Assembly: GCA_947245585.1 (NCBI GenBank)
Contig: CAMXPV010000004.1
Span: forward strand, 48,578-112,577
DNA length: 64,000 nucleotides
Origin: an uncultured Lachnospiraceae bacterium
GTDB lineage: Bacteria > Bacillota > Clostridia > Lachnospirales > Lachnospiraceae
Direction of reading: 5' to 3'
Shown here: positions 24,852 to 33,988 of the stretch, one piece after another
Position numbering within the stretch: the first letter of the stretch is position 1
Layout: every line of letters starts with the position of its first letter
The notes under the pieces: generated by a model
Database searches by the model: none
The model's input: the letters and a program-made list of their open reading frames with translations, nothing else
What the model was told of the DNA's origin: nothing
Position numbers and translations under genes: made by a program

Positions 24852-26720
24852 TCACACTATCCTCTTAAATTTCTTCTCAATCTCATTTTTGCTCATGGAC
24901 ACAATCGTCGGCCTTCCGTGGGGACAGTTGTAAGGATTGTCAAGCGTCAAAAGCTCGTCGATAAGCGCCTCCATCTCCTGGCGGCTCATCCGCATATTGC
25001 CCTTGACCGCCGCCTTGCAGGCCATGGTGGCAATACGGGTGCGGATACCCTCCGGCGTGCCCGCCGCGCCCTCCCCTGCCAGTTCGTCCAGAATCTCATA
25101 GAAAAAGGACTCTTCCGTGTAACCGTAAAGATCCATCGGCACGCCCCGTACCGCATAGTCGTTTCCGCCGAAAGCCTCGATCTCAAACCCCAGGGACGCG
25201 AAATCCTCCTCATGCTGCAAGAAGCATTCTTTCTCCCGGTTGCTCAGCGTCACAATCACAGGGGGATTGATGGTCTGGGAAACGATGTCCTTCTCCCGAA
25301 AATGCCGCATCAGGCGTTCGTACCTGACCTTCTCGTGCGCCGCATGCTGATCTACAATCATAAGCTTATCCTGACAGGAAATCAGCCAGTATGTCTCGAA
25401 AAGCTGTCCAATGATCTCATACTGCTCCCTTGCCTTCGCTGACAGGAGCCTGTCGTCAAACATAGCCATCTGCTCCGGCATTTTTGCCGCCTCAGCCGCT
25501 CCATAATTCAGATTCTGCCGCAGAATACTCTCTTGTGTTGCTTTTCGGGACGGCGTCTCATAGTTTACATAACTCTTTCCCTGCCCTTCCAGGGCGACAC
25601 GGCTCTGCGTGATTCGACGGCTCTCAAACGGCTCCGGCGCGTTCTGTCTTGCCTCGGCTTCCTGTCTCTCCTCTTCCTTTGCCTCTTCCCGCTGTTCCTT
25701 CTCCGAAAAAAGGCTCACTTCCGGAATCATCTCCCTGCCGCGGAGCACCTCCTCCACCGCCGAGCGCACCTCCTCATAAAAGGCAGGCCCGTCGGCAATG
25801 CGGACTTCCATCTTGGAGGGATGGACGTTGACATCAATCTTCTCCGTATCCACCTGAAAATGCAGAATACAGAAGGGGAATTTATGCTGCATCAGATATT
25901 CCTGATACCCCTCCTCCACGGCCTTGCTGATCAGGGTGCTCCTGATATACCTGCCGTTAATATAAAAAATTTCATAGGAGCGGTTAGCCCGGTTAATCAC
26001 CGGTTTTCCCAAAAGCCCCGTCACCGTCATACCATCCCGTTCGCACCTAAAATCCGTGAGCGCGCCTTCTATCTCCTTTCCGTAAATGCGATAGACAATC
26101 TCCCGCAGGCCCCCGCTCCCCGTGGTGTAAAACTTCGTCTGCCCGTTTAGCAGAAACTTAAAGGAAACATTCGGGTTTGACATGGCCAGATGCTCCATCA
26201 GGTCCGCCACATAGGAGCCCTCTGTCCGGGGCTGCTTTAAAAATTTTTTTCTTGGCGGCGTATTGTAAAAAAGATTTCTCACGATAAGCGTGGTCCCCTG
26301 GGGCGCGCCGATCTCCTCCCGCTCCTTCACCGTGCCGCCCTCGACCAGCAGCCGCACTCCTGTCAGGTCTTCCGGTGTCTTGGTAATTAGCTCTACCTGC
26401 GCCACCGCCGCAATACTGGCTAACGCCTCCCCCCGGAATCCAAGGCTGACCAATCTGGTCAAGTCATCCGCCGAAACGATTTTACTGGTTGCATGGCGTA
26501 AAAAAGCGTTCTCCACCTGGGACTTTTCTATGCCACCGCCATTGTCGGTGACACGGATAAAACTGGTGCCGCCCTCCTTGATCTCCACCGTTATGGCATC
26601 AGCCCCCGCGTCGATGGCGTTCTCCACCAGTTCTTTCACCACGCTTGCGGGCCGCTCCACCACCTCTCCGGCGGCAATCTTGTCGATCGTCTGATTGTCC
26701 AGTATGTTTATTTTTGCCAT
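24852..26720 (-). CDS. mutL: DNA mismatch repair protein MutL
   Basis: 622 residues from ATG 26720, which overlaps the mutS stop as TAATG. The GHKL ATPase motifs ENAIDAGAD, DNGGGI and GFRGEALASIAAVA lie in the first 110 residues; the C-terminal domain carries DQHAAHEKVRYE (about 447) and CPHGRPT near the end, the metal-binding nuclease motif of the MutL found in bacteria without MutH. It nicks the nascent strand after MutS binds a mismatch. Confidence 0.96.
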   Translation of the reverse strand: MAKINILDNQTIDKIAAGEVVERPASVVKELVENAIDAGADAITVEIKEGGTSFIRVTDNGGGIEKSQVENAFLRHATSKIVSADDLTRLVSLGFRGEALASIAAVAQVELITKTPEDLTGVRLLVEGGTVKEREEIGAPQGTTLIVRNLFYNTPPRKKFLKQPRTEGSYVADLMEHLAMSNPNVSFKFLLNGQTKFYTTGSGGLREIVYRIYGKEIEGALTDFRCERDGMTVTGLLGKPVINRANRSYEIFYINGRYIRSTLISKAVEEGYQEYLMQHKFPFCILHFQVDTEKIDVNVHPSKMEVRIADGPAFYEEVRSAVEEVLRGREMIPEVSLFSEKEQREEAKEEERQEAEARQNAPEPFESRRITQSRVALEGQGKSYVNYETPSRKATQESILRQNLNYGAAEAAKMPEQMAMFDDRLLSAKAREQYEIIGQLFETYWLISCQDKLMIVDQHAAHEKVRYERLMRHFREKDIVSQTINPPVIVTLSNREKECFLQHEEDFASLGFEIEAFGGNDYAVRGVPMDLYGYTEESFFYEILDELAGEGAAGTPEGIRTRIATMACKAAVKGNMRMSRQEMEALIDELLTLDNPYNCPHGRPTIVSMSKNEIEKKFKRIV

Positions 26721-29374
26721 TACGACCCCCATCGATTCTTTAAACGGTTCTGCAGCCTGTACAGCGTATTCAGCGCATCCACAGGTGTCAGGTTGCTCAC
26801 ATCGATCTCGGTCAGCTCCCTGACCACATCCTCGTCCGTGACGGTATCAAACAGGGAAATCTGCTCCAGATCCACCTCGTCATACCTGACATTCTTATGA
26901 TTTCTGGCTTTTCCGCTGTCAACTTCGATACTCTGCACCTTCTCGGTGATATCGTTGTCGCTAAGCTGCTCCACAATCTCCTTTGCGCGGTCGATGACCA
27001 TGTCCGGCACGCCCGCCAGTTTTGCCACCTGAATGCCATAGCTCTTATCGGCTCCGCCTTTCACGATCTTGCGGAGGAATACAATGTCGTCCCCCTTCTC
27101 CTTGACCGCGATGCAGTAGTTATTTACATTGTCCATCTTGCCTTCCAATTCAGTCAGCTCATGGTAATGGGTGGCGAACAGCGTCTTTGCCCCCAGGATC
27201 CTGCGGTTGCTGATATGTTCAATCACGGCCCAGGCAATACTCAGGCCGTCGAAGGTGGAGGTGCCGCGCCCGATCTCGTCGAGCACAAGCAGGCTGTTTG
27301 GCGTAGCGTTTCTGAGGATGTTTGCCACCTCGTTCATCTCCACCATAAAGGTAGACTGGCCGCTTGCCAGATCATCGGAAGCGCCCACCCTTGTGAATAT
27401 CCGGTCCACAATCCCGATATCCGCCTGCTTTGCCGGCACAAAGGAGCCGATCTGCGTCATCAGTACAATCAGCGCCACCTGCCGCATATAGGTCGATTTC
27501 CCCGCCATATTCGGGCCCGTAATGACGGCGATACAGTGCTTTTTGTCATCCAGATGGGTGTCGTTTGCAATGAACATATCGTTCTGGATCATCTGCTCCA
27601 CCACCGGGTGACGGCCTTCCCTGATATCGATCAGGCCCTTTTCGTTCAAGGCAGGCCGCACATAGCGGTTTTGTTCCGCCACAAAGGCAAGGGAGGTAAA
27701 CACATCCAGTTTTGCCACCGCCCGGGCCGTTTTCTGTATCCGTTCCACCTCTCCGGCAATGGTTTCCCTGATCTCGCAGAACAGATCATACTCAAGTCCG
27801 AAAAGTTTGTCCTCCGCATTTAAAATGGTATCTTCCAGTTCTTTCAGGCGGGGCGTCGTGTAGCGCTCCGCGTTGGCCAGCGTCTGCTTGCGCACATAGT
27901 CCTCCGGCACCTGATCACGGTAAGAATTGGTCACCTCAAAATAGTAACCGAACACTTTATTGTATTTGATGCGCAGATTTCTGATGCCCGTGCGCTCCCT
28001 GTCTTCTTCCTCCAAATCCGCCAACCACTTTTTTCCGTCTGTCTTCGCCTTTTTCAGCACATCGATGGTCTCATGAAAGCCTTCCCTGATAATGCCGCCC
28101 TCCTTGATGGCAATGGGCGGCTCCTCCGTGATGGCATCCGCAATCAGCTTGTGAATATCCTCCAGGGAATCCATGTTTTCATAGATTTCCTTAAGAAGCG
28201 GCGCTTTCAAATCGCCAAGCACCGCCTTTAAGGACGGCAGCATGGCCAAAGAGTTTCGAAGCGCGATCAAATCCCTCGGATTGGCCGTCTTATAGCTTAC
28301 CCGCCCGAGCAGTCTCTCCAAGTCATAGATGGCACGCAGATATTCCCGCAGCTCCTCCCTGTCCACACTGCATTTACACAACTCCTCCACCGCATCCAAC
28401 CGCTTTTCGATGCGTTCCCTGTCAATCAGAGGCTGTTCTATGTATTTGCGCAGAAGTCTGCCGCCCATAGCCGTCCTCGTGCGGTCAAGCACCCCTAAAA
28501 GAGACCCCTTCTTCTGTTTTTCCCGAAGCGTCTCAACCAACTCTAAATTTCGCCTTGTGGAGCTGTCAAGGAGCATGTACTTGCTGCTCAGATAAGGATA
28601 GATATGCACAAAGTGGGAAAGTGAAGTCTTCTGCGTCTCATAGAGATACTGCAATAAGGCCCCCGCCGCAATCACGCCCGACGGAAAGTCCTCAATGCCT
28701 AACCCCTGCAAAGTATTTACATGAAAATGGCGCATCAGCGTCTTCTTACAGCCTTCCTCATCAAAATAGTGGGAGGCCAAAGAATAGACGGTCACATGCA
28801 GCCTGTTTTTCAAATCCTCAATATCGTACCCGCTCACGAAAAAGGGCTCGTTACAGATCACCTCAGAGGGTGCATACTTGTTAATTTCATCCTGCAGCCT
28901 GCGGATATCCTCCACCTCTGTCAGATAATAATCGCCGGTTGTGACATCCGCCACTGAAATGCCGATCTTTCCGGGAAAATAAGTGACACAAAGCAGATAA
29001 TTATTTTTTGCATCATCCAGCGCCTGCATATTCAGGTTGGTGCCCGGTGTCACAATGCGGATGACTTCCCGCCTTACGATGCCCCTTGCGTTCTTCGGAT
29101 CCTCCACCTGCTCGCAGATTGCCACCTTGTATCCCTTGGAAACCAGTTTATTCAAGTAACTGTCCACCGCGTGATAGGGAACGCCGCACATGGGAGCGCG
29201 CTCCTTTTGCCCACAGCTTTTCCCCGTCAGGGTAATCTCCAGTTCCTTTGAGGCTGTGAGCGCATCCTCAAAGAACATCTCATAAAAATCTCCCAGTCTG
29301 TAGAATAAAATGCAGTCCTGATACTCCTTCTTCGTGTCCAGATACTGCTTCATCATGGGTGTCAGCTCAGCCAT
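26720..29374 (-). CDS. mutS: DNA mismatch repair protein MutS
   Basis: 884 residues. Mismatch-binding FYRLGDFYEMFFEDA near residue 24-38 (Phe-x-Glu of MutS1), Walker A TGPNMAGKSTYMRQVA (about 627-642), Walker B VLDEIGRGTSTFDG (about 699-712), C-terminal tail after about 800. It recognises mismatches and recruits MutL. Its 5' end overlaps miaB by 13 nt. Confidence 0.97.
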   Translation of the reverse strand: MAELTPMMKQYLDTKKEYQDCILFYRLGDFYEMFFEDALTASKELEITLTGKSCGQKERAPMCGVPYHAVDSYLNKLVSKGYKVAICEQVEDPKNARGIVRREVIRIVTPGTNLNMQALDDAKNNYLLCVTYFPGKIGISVADVTTGDYYLTEVEDIRRLQDEINKYAPSEVICNEPFFVSGYDIEDLKNRLHVTVYSLASHYFDEEGCKKTLMRHFHVNTLQGLGIEDFPSGVIAAGALLQYLYETQKTSLSHFVHIYPYLSSKYMLLDSSTRRNLELVETLREKQKKGSLLGVLDRTRTAMGGRLLRKYIEQPLIDRERIEKRLDAVEELCKCSVDREELREYLRAIYDLERLLGRVSYKTANPRDLIALRNSLAMLPSLKAVLGDLKAPLLKEIYENMDSLEDIHKLIADAITEEPPIAIKEGGIIREGFHETIDVLKKAKTDGKKWLADLEEEDRERTGIRNLRIKYNKVFGYYFEVTNSYRDQVPEDYVRKQTLANAERYTTPRLKELEDTILNAEDKLFGLEYDLFCEIRETIAGEVERIQKTARAVAKLDVFTSLAFVAEQNRYVRPALNEKGLIDIREGRHPVVEQMIQNDMFIANDTHLDDKKHCIAVITGPNMAGKSTYMRQVALIVLMTQIGSFVPAKQADIGIVDRIFTRVGASDDLASGQSTFMVEMNEVANILRNATPNSLLVLDEIGRGTSTFDGLSIAWAVIEHISNRRILGAKTLFATHYHELTELEGKMDNVNNYCIAVKEKGDDIVFLRKIVKGGADKSYGIQVAKLAGVPDMVIDRAKEIVEQLSDNDITEKVQSIEVDSGKARNHKNVRYDEVDLEQISLFDTVTDEDVVRELTEIDVSNLTPVDALNTLYRLQNRLKNRWGS

Positions 29375-30837
29375 TGGTTATCGACCATCTTTCCTAATCT
29401 CGTGTGTTTGGTTTGACTTAGCCAGTCAACCATCCGTCCCGTATAGTAAAAGCCATGGCACTCGTCCAGTTTCACCATGACAAGTTTTCCGACCAGTCTT
29501 CTGTCCGCCTTAAAATGCACCAACATATTGTTGGAGAGCCGTCCTGTCACAAAAGCCGGATCCTGCTCGTTTACCTCCTCCACAAGAACCTCCATCACTT
29601 TGCCCTCAAGAAGCGCGGCCCTCTGCTTCGCCGTCTCCTGAACAGCCGCAAGCAGCCTGTCAAAGCCTTCGTGCACAACCTCTTCCGGCACCTGGTTTTC
29701 CATCGCCGCCGCAGGCGTTCCGGTTCTCGGGGAATAGATAAATGTAAAGGCGTTATCAAACTGCACCCGCCGCACCACGTCTATGGTCTCCTCCACGTCG
29801 GCCGGTGTTTCCCCTGGAAATCCCACAATAATGTCCGTGGTGATCGCGATATCGGGAATCGCGTGCCTGATCTTGTCCACTAACGCCAGATACTGCTCTT
29901 TCGTGTAGCGCCTGTTCATCGCCTCCAAAATCCGGTCAGAGCCCGCCTGTAAAGGCAGATGAAGATGCCGGCAGATCTTGGGGGAATGCTGCATCACTTC
30001 AATCAATTCATCGGACAAGTCCTTCGGGTGTGAGGTCATAAAACGAATCCGCCGCAGTCCCTCGATTCTGTCCACCCTGCGAAGAAGCTCCGCAAAGGTA
30101 ATGGGATGAGCCAGATTTTTGCCGTAGGAGTTGACGTTCTGCCCAAGCAGCATGACTTCCACCACGCCGTCCTCCACCAGTCTTTCAATCTCGCCAAGAA
30201 TCTCCTCCGGTTCCCTGCTTCTCTCCCGCCCGCGCACATAGGGCACAATACAGTAACTGCAAAAATTGTTACAGCCAAACATGATATTGACGCCTGATTT
30301 ATAGCGGTACTTGCGCTTTACCGGAAGATTTTCCACGATTTTGTCCGTCTCCTCCCAGATATCCACAACCATATCCTCTGACGCAAGGGTTTGTGAGAGA
30401 AGTTCCGCAAACCGAAAAAGATTGTGGGTTCCAAAAATCAAATCCACAAACCGATAGCTTTTCCGTATTTTTTCAATGACAGCCCGCTCCTGCATCATAC
30501 AGCCGCAGAGCGCGATTTTCAGGTGAGGTTTCTTTTTTTTCAGGCTGTTTAAATGGCCTAGCCGCCCGTAAACCCGTTGGTTGGCATTATCCCGCACCGT
30601 GCAGGTATTGTAGAGAACAAAATCCGCCTCCTCCTCCGCATCGGTGAGCCCGTAACCCGCCTCCTCCAAAATCCCCGCCAATTTCTCAGAATCCCTCGCG
30701 TTCATCTGACAGCCGAAGGTGACCACACAGGCTTTCGGAGGCCGTCCGTGCTCCACCCGAAAGGCCGCCGTGTACGTCCTGCACTTCTCGATATATTCTT
30801 TTTGACGTTTCAATTCTATTTCATTTTCGTTGCGCAA
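29362..30837 (-). CDS. miaB: tRNA-2-methylthio-N6-dimethylallyladenosine synthase
   Basis: 491 residues if started at TTG 30837, which has AGAGG 7 nt upstream; a longer reading to 30906 runs back into a palindromic element and is rejected. N-terminal UPF0004 domain (VVTFGCQMNARDSE), radical-SAM cluster GCNNFCSYCIVPYVRGRERSR (Cys-x3-Cys-x2-Cys, split about residues 185-205), TRAM domain at the C-terminus. It methylthiolates the base made by MiaA. The start codon call is moderately sure, the identity very sure. Confidence 0.94.
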   Translation of the reverse strand: MRNENEIELKRQKEYIEKCRTYTAAFRVEHGRPPKACVVTFGCQMNARDSEKLAGILEEAGYGLTDAEEEADFVLYNTCTVRDNANQRVYGRLGHLNSLKKKKPHLKIALCGCMMQERAVIEKIRKSYRFVDLIFGTHNLFRFAELLSQTLASEDMVVDIWEETDKIVENLPVKRKYRYKSGVNIMFGCNNFCSYCIVPYVRGRERSREPEEILGEIERLVEDGVVEVMLLGQNVNSYGKNLAHPITFAELLRRVDRIEGLRRIRFMTSHPKDLSDELIEVMQHSPKICRHLHLPLQAGSDRILEAMNRRYTKEQYLALVDKIRHAIPDIAITTDIIVGFPGETPADVEETIDVVRRVQFDNAFTFIYSPRTGTPAAAMENQVPEEVVHEGFDRLLAAVQETAKQRAALLEGKVMEVLVEEVNEQDPAFVTGRLSNNMLVHFKADRRLVGKLVMVKLDECHGFYYTGRMVDWLSQTKHTRLGKMVDNQWLS

Positions 30838-30857
30838 TTTATTTTCCTCTTTTATAT

Positions 30858-30988
30858 AGCATTTGGGTATAAAATTCTTAAGGAGCCCCTTGGAGAGCGT
30901 CAGCACTTAGCGAGGTTCTTTCGAGCTTAGTGTCTGCTACGCTCGGAATGGAGCGAAAGCGCGGCGACGAAAAATTTTACCCCAAACA
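30858..30988. repeat. Imperfect palindromic element between degV and miaB
   Basis: About 130 bp. The outer arms read TTTGGGTATAAAATTCTT on the plus strand (from about 30862) and TTTGGGGTAAAATTTTTC on the minus strand (from about 30986), an imperfect inverted repeat. Inside, GAGCGT-C-AGCA (30895-30905) pairs with TGCTACGCTC (30934-30943). The right arm encodes the last residues and stop of the DegV gene; the left arm ends just before the miaB ribosome site. Confidence 0.55.
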
Positions 30989-31852
30989 TCTTAATCGCCG
31001 GCAGCACGCGAGCGCTAACGACCCCGGCCCTATGTGGCAGGCAATGCTTAAGGACAGCGGATCCATATGCACCTCAAATCCAGGGAAGGCTTCCTCCACC
31101 TGCGCCTTGAACTGCTCCGCCGCTTCCCTGTCGTAAGTATAGGCGATCTGCAGCCAGATATTATCTGCCGCCGCACCGCCGAAGCGTTTTTCCATATCCG
31201 CCCTGATCGCATTCATCATCATAGTCTTCCCCTGGGAAACCGTTCTCGCCTTGGCAAAAGCGTCCAGTTTTTCACCCTGAATCTGCAAGACAGGCTTTAA
31301 GCGCAGTATGGTCCCAAGTGCGGCCGCCGCAGGCGTGATTCTGCCGCCCTTTTTCAAATAATACAATGTGTCCAGCATAATATAGATACTGGAATTAAAT
31401 TTATCCGCCTCAAGCGCGTCTTTCACAGCCGCCGCATCCATCCCGCTCTCAATCAGCATCAGCGCATCCAGAGCAGACTGTCTCTGCGTCACGGAAATCC
31501 GTTGGTTATTGACCACCTGTACCCGTCCGTCATACTCCTCGGCAAGCATCCGCGCACTCTGGCAGGATCCGCTAAGCCCACTGGACATGGGAATGTGCAC
31601 AATCTCATCATAACTTGTAAGCAGTTCGTCCCAGAGCTTCATCACTTCCTCAGGGCTTGGCTGACTGGTAATTACGTCCGCATTTTCGGACAGTTTCTGA
31701 TAAAACTGCTCCTGGGAAAGCGTAATATCCTCATAAAAGGGCTCCTCATTGATCATAAAGGGCATGGGCAGCACATAGATGCCAAGCTCCTTCGCCTGCG
31801 ACTGGGTAACGCCGCTGTTACTGTCTGTCACGACCGCAATTTTCTTACTCAT
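30977..31852 (-). CDS. DegV family fatty-acid-binding protein
   Basis: 291 residues from ATG 31852 (MSKKIAVVTDSNSG). DegV hallmarks: VTDSNSGV at the start, a TSQPSPEE stretch (about 64-71) and MSSGLSGSCQSA (about 90-101) lining the fatty-acid pocket, and HIGPGSLAL near the C-terminus, after which family members normally end. Here eleven further residues (ending in RRLRCLG) follow; the last ones come from a palindromic element. DegV/FakB proteins present fatty acids to FakA, whose gene lies close by at 33989-35674. Confidence 0.88.
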   Translation of the reverse strand: MSKKIAVVTDSNSGVTQSQAKELGIYVLPMPFMINEEPFYEDITLSQEQFYQKLSENADVITSQPSPEEVMKLWDELLTSYDEIVHIPMSSGLSGSCQSARMLAEEYDGRVQVVNNQRISVTQRQSALDALMLIESGMDAAAVKDALEADKFNSSIYIMLDTLYYLKKGGRITPAAAALGTILRLKPVLQIQGEKLDAFAKARTVSQGKTMMMNAIRADMEKRFGGAAADNIWLQIAYTYDREAAEQFKAQVEEAFPGFEVHMDPLSLSIACHIGPGSLALACCRRLRCLG

Positions 31853-31891
31853 AATCATCCTCTTTCAAATTTCTTATCAATCAGTTTACCG

Positions 31892-33982
31892 TCAGATACT
31901 CCTAAAGTCAACCTCATTTATCTTCTCTTCCAAAAGGCTCCCTCGGAGCGCAGCATACTCCGGCCCGCTCAAATCCTTGTCCTGTGCGAGAACCTTGTCC
32001 GCCCATTCGCTCGCGCTCTGCAGGATGGCCGCATCCCGGTAAATATCCCCCAACGCAAAGTGCATATCCCCGCTCTGCCTGATTCCAAAAAGGTCTCCCG
32101 GCCCGCGCAGGGAAAGATCTTTTCCTGCAATATAAAAGCCGTCGTTAGACTCATTTAATATTTTCAGCCGCTCCATGGTCTGCGGTCTGCCAGACTTGCT
32201 GATAAAAATGCAGTAGGACTGTTTGTCCCCGCGGCCCACACGGCCCCGAAGCTGATGGAGCTGGGCCAGACCGAACCGCTCCGCATTCTCCACCATCATG
32301 ACTGTAGCGTTTGGCACATTGATTCCCACTTCAATCACCGTGGTGGACACCAACACATCGATATTGCGGGCCTCAAAATCCTCCATAATTTTTGTCTTCT
32401 GGGCCGGCCGCATCCTTCCATGAAGCGTTCCGATCCGGATGGTTTCAGGCAGGGCGCTTTTCAATTTCTTCGCGTAAGACCCCACATCCTCTAATTCCGG
32501 AGACTCTCCCTCCTCCACCATGGGACAGATCACATAGACCTGTCTTCCCTGCGCCACCTGTTTTTCTATAAATTGATAGGCCGTATTTCGATAAGACGTG
32601 TCCACCACACAATTTTTGATAGGCAGCCTGTCCGCCGGAAGCTCATCGAGGACCGAAATATGAAGATCCCCATACAAAATGATCGCCAATGTTCTTGGGA
32701 TGGGCGTTGCGCTCATGACAAGCACGTGCACTGCTTTTTCCTTTTTGGGCGGGCCGCCTTCGGCCGCGGACCGCGAGTTTCCCTTCTCGGCCAGAGTCTC
32801 CCGCTGTCTGACACCAAAGCGGTGCTGTTCGTCCGTAATGACAAGGGCAAGTTTCCGGTAAGCCACCTTCTCCTGAATCAACGCATGGGTACCGATCACG
32901 ATATCCGCCTCTCCACTCTCGATCTTTGCATAGAGTTCCCGTCTGTCTTTTGCAGTGACCGAACCGGTCAAAAGAACCGGATGTATCTGTAGACCGTAAG
33001 CCTGATTGAGCTTTACCAGGCTCTCATAATGCTGCCTCGCCAAAACCTCTGTAGGCGCCATCATGGCCCCCTGACAGCCGTTGGCCGCGCACAAAAGCAG
33101 CGCAAGAAAGGCAAGGATGGTCTTTCCCGAACCCACATCCCCCTGCACCAGACGATTCATGGCATAACCGGATGTCATATCCGCCTGAATTTCCTCCCAG
33201 ACACGCTGCTGCGCCCCTGTCAGCCGATAGGGAAGGGCCTCGATCAGCCGCCCCGTCTGGGCCACTTCTATCATTTGACAGACGCTTTCTGCCCTCTCAT
33301 TTTCCTCCCGCATCCTGCGCAGGGTCAAAATAAACCGAAAGAACTCATCAAACACCAACCGCGCTCTTGCCGCCAGAAGTTTCTCCCTGTCCTTTGGGAA
33401 GTGCATCTGTTCCACAGCCTCTGCCAGTCCGGGGAAGCCCTGTTCCTCCCGTATTTTAGATGGAAGAGGGTCCACAGAAAGGTCCACCAAGCCCATGGCC
33501 TGCTTCACCGCCTTCGTGACGGCGTTATTGGTCAGTCCCTTTGTGGTGGAATAGCGGGGCTGCAAACATCCCGTCAATTTTCCGTACTCTTCCCTCTTAT
33601 AAATACCTGCCTGCTCCATCACGCACCGGTCTTTCCTGCGGTGCAGACATCCCCTGAAAACATAGAAAACATCCCTCTTTAAGCTGTTTTTCAGGTAGGG
33701 CATATTAAAGTAGGTCAGATGCAGTATGCCGCCTTCACAGGCAGCCTGAAACGTGGTGATGGACAATCCTCTCACATGTCTGGTAGCCACATTTCCGGCG
33801 ATCCTTCCCTCCACCGCCACAAGCTCCTCGTCCTGAGCCTCATCAAGAGGGACCGGTTCCGAAAACTGTTCATAATCCCTCGGATAATAACTGACAAGCT
33901 CCTCAGCCGTATAAATATTCAATTTCTGAAAGAGGGCGGCGGTTTTCTCACCGACGCCCTTCAAAGTTTTGATATCCGTCAT
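31892..33982 (-). CDS. recG: ATP-dependent DNA helicase RecG
   Basis: 696 residues. N-terminal wedge/OB domain, Walker A GDVGSGKT (about 286-293), DEQH box TDEQHRFGVRQR (about 393-404), motif VI HQLRGRVGRG near residue 596. RecG remodels stalled replication forks and branched DNA. It is 6 nt from the FakA gene, the usual Firmicute order. Confidence 0.96.
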   Translation of the reverse strand: MTDIKTLKGVGEKTAALFQKLNIYTAEELVSYYPRDYEQFSEPVPLDEAQDEELVAVEGRIAGNVATRHVRGLSITTFQAACEGGILHLTYFNMPYLKNSLKRDVFYVFRGCLHRRKDRCVMEQAGIYKREEYGKLTGCLQPRYSTTKGLTNNAVTKAVKQAMGLVDLSVDPLPSKIREEQGFPGLAEAVEQMHFPKDREKLLAARARLVFDEFFRFILTLRRMREENERAESVCQMIEVAQTGRLIEALPYRLTGAQQRVWEEIQADMTSGYAMNRLVQGDVGSGKTILAFLALLLCAANGCQGAMMAPTEVLARQHYESLVKLNQAYGLQIHPVLLTGSVTAKDRRELYAKIESGEADIVIGTHALIQEKVAYRKLALVITDEQHRFGVRQRETLAEKGNSRSAAEGGPPKKEKAVHVLVMSATPIPRTLAIILYGDLHISVLDELPADRLPIKNCVVDTSYRNTAYQFIEKQVAQGRQVYVICPMVEEGESPELEDVGSYAKKLKSALPETIRIGTLHGRMRPAQKTKIMEDFEARNIDVLVSTTVIEVGINVPNATVMMVENAERFGLAQLHQLRGRVGRGDKQSYCIFISKSGRPQTMERLKILNESNDGFYIAGKDLSLRGPGDLFGIRQSGDMHFALGDIYRDAAILQSASEWADKVLAQDKDLSGPEYAALRGSLLEEKINEVDFRSI

Positions 33983-33988
33983 GCAGCG

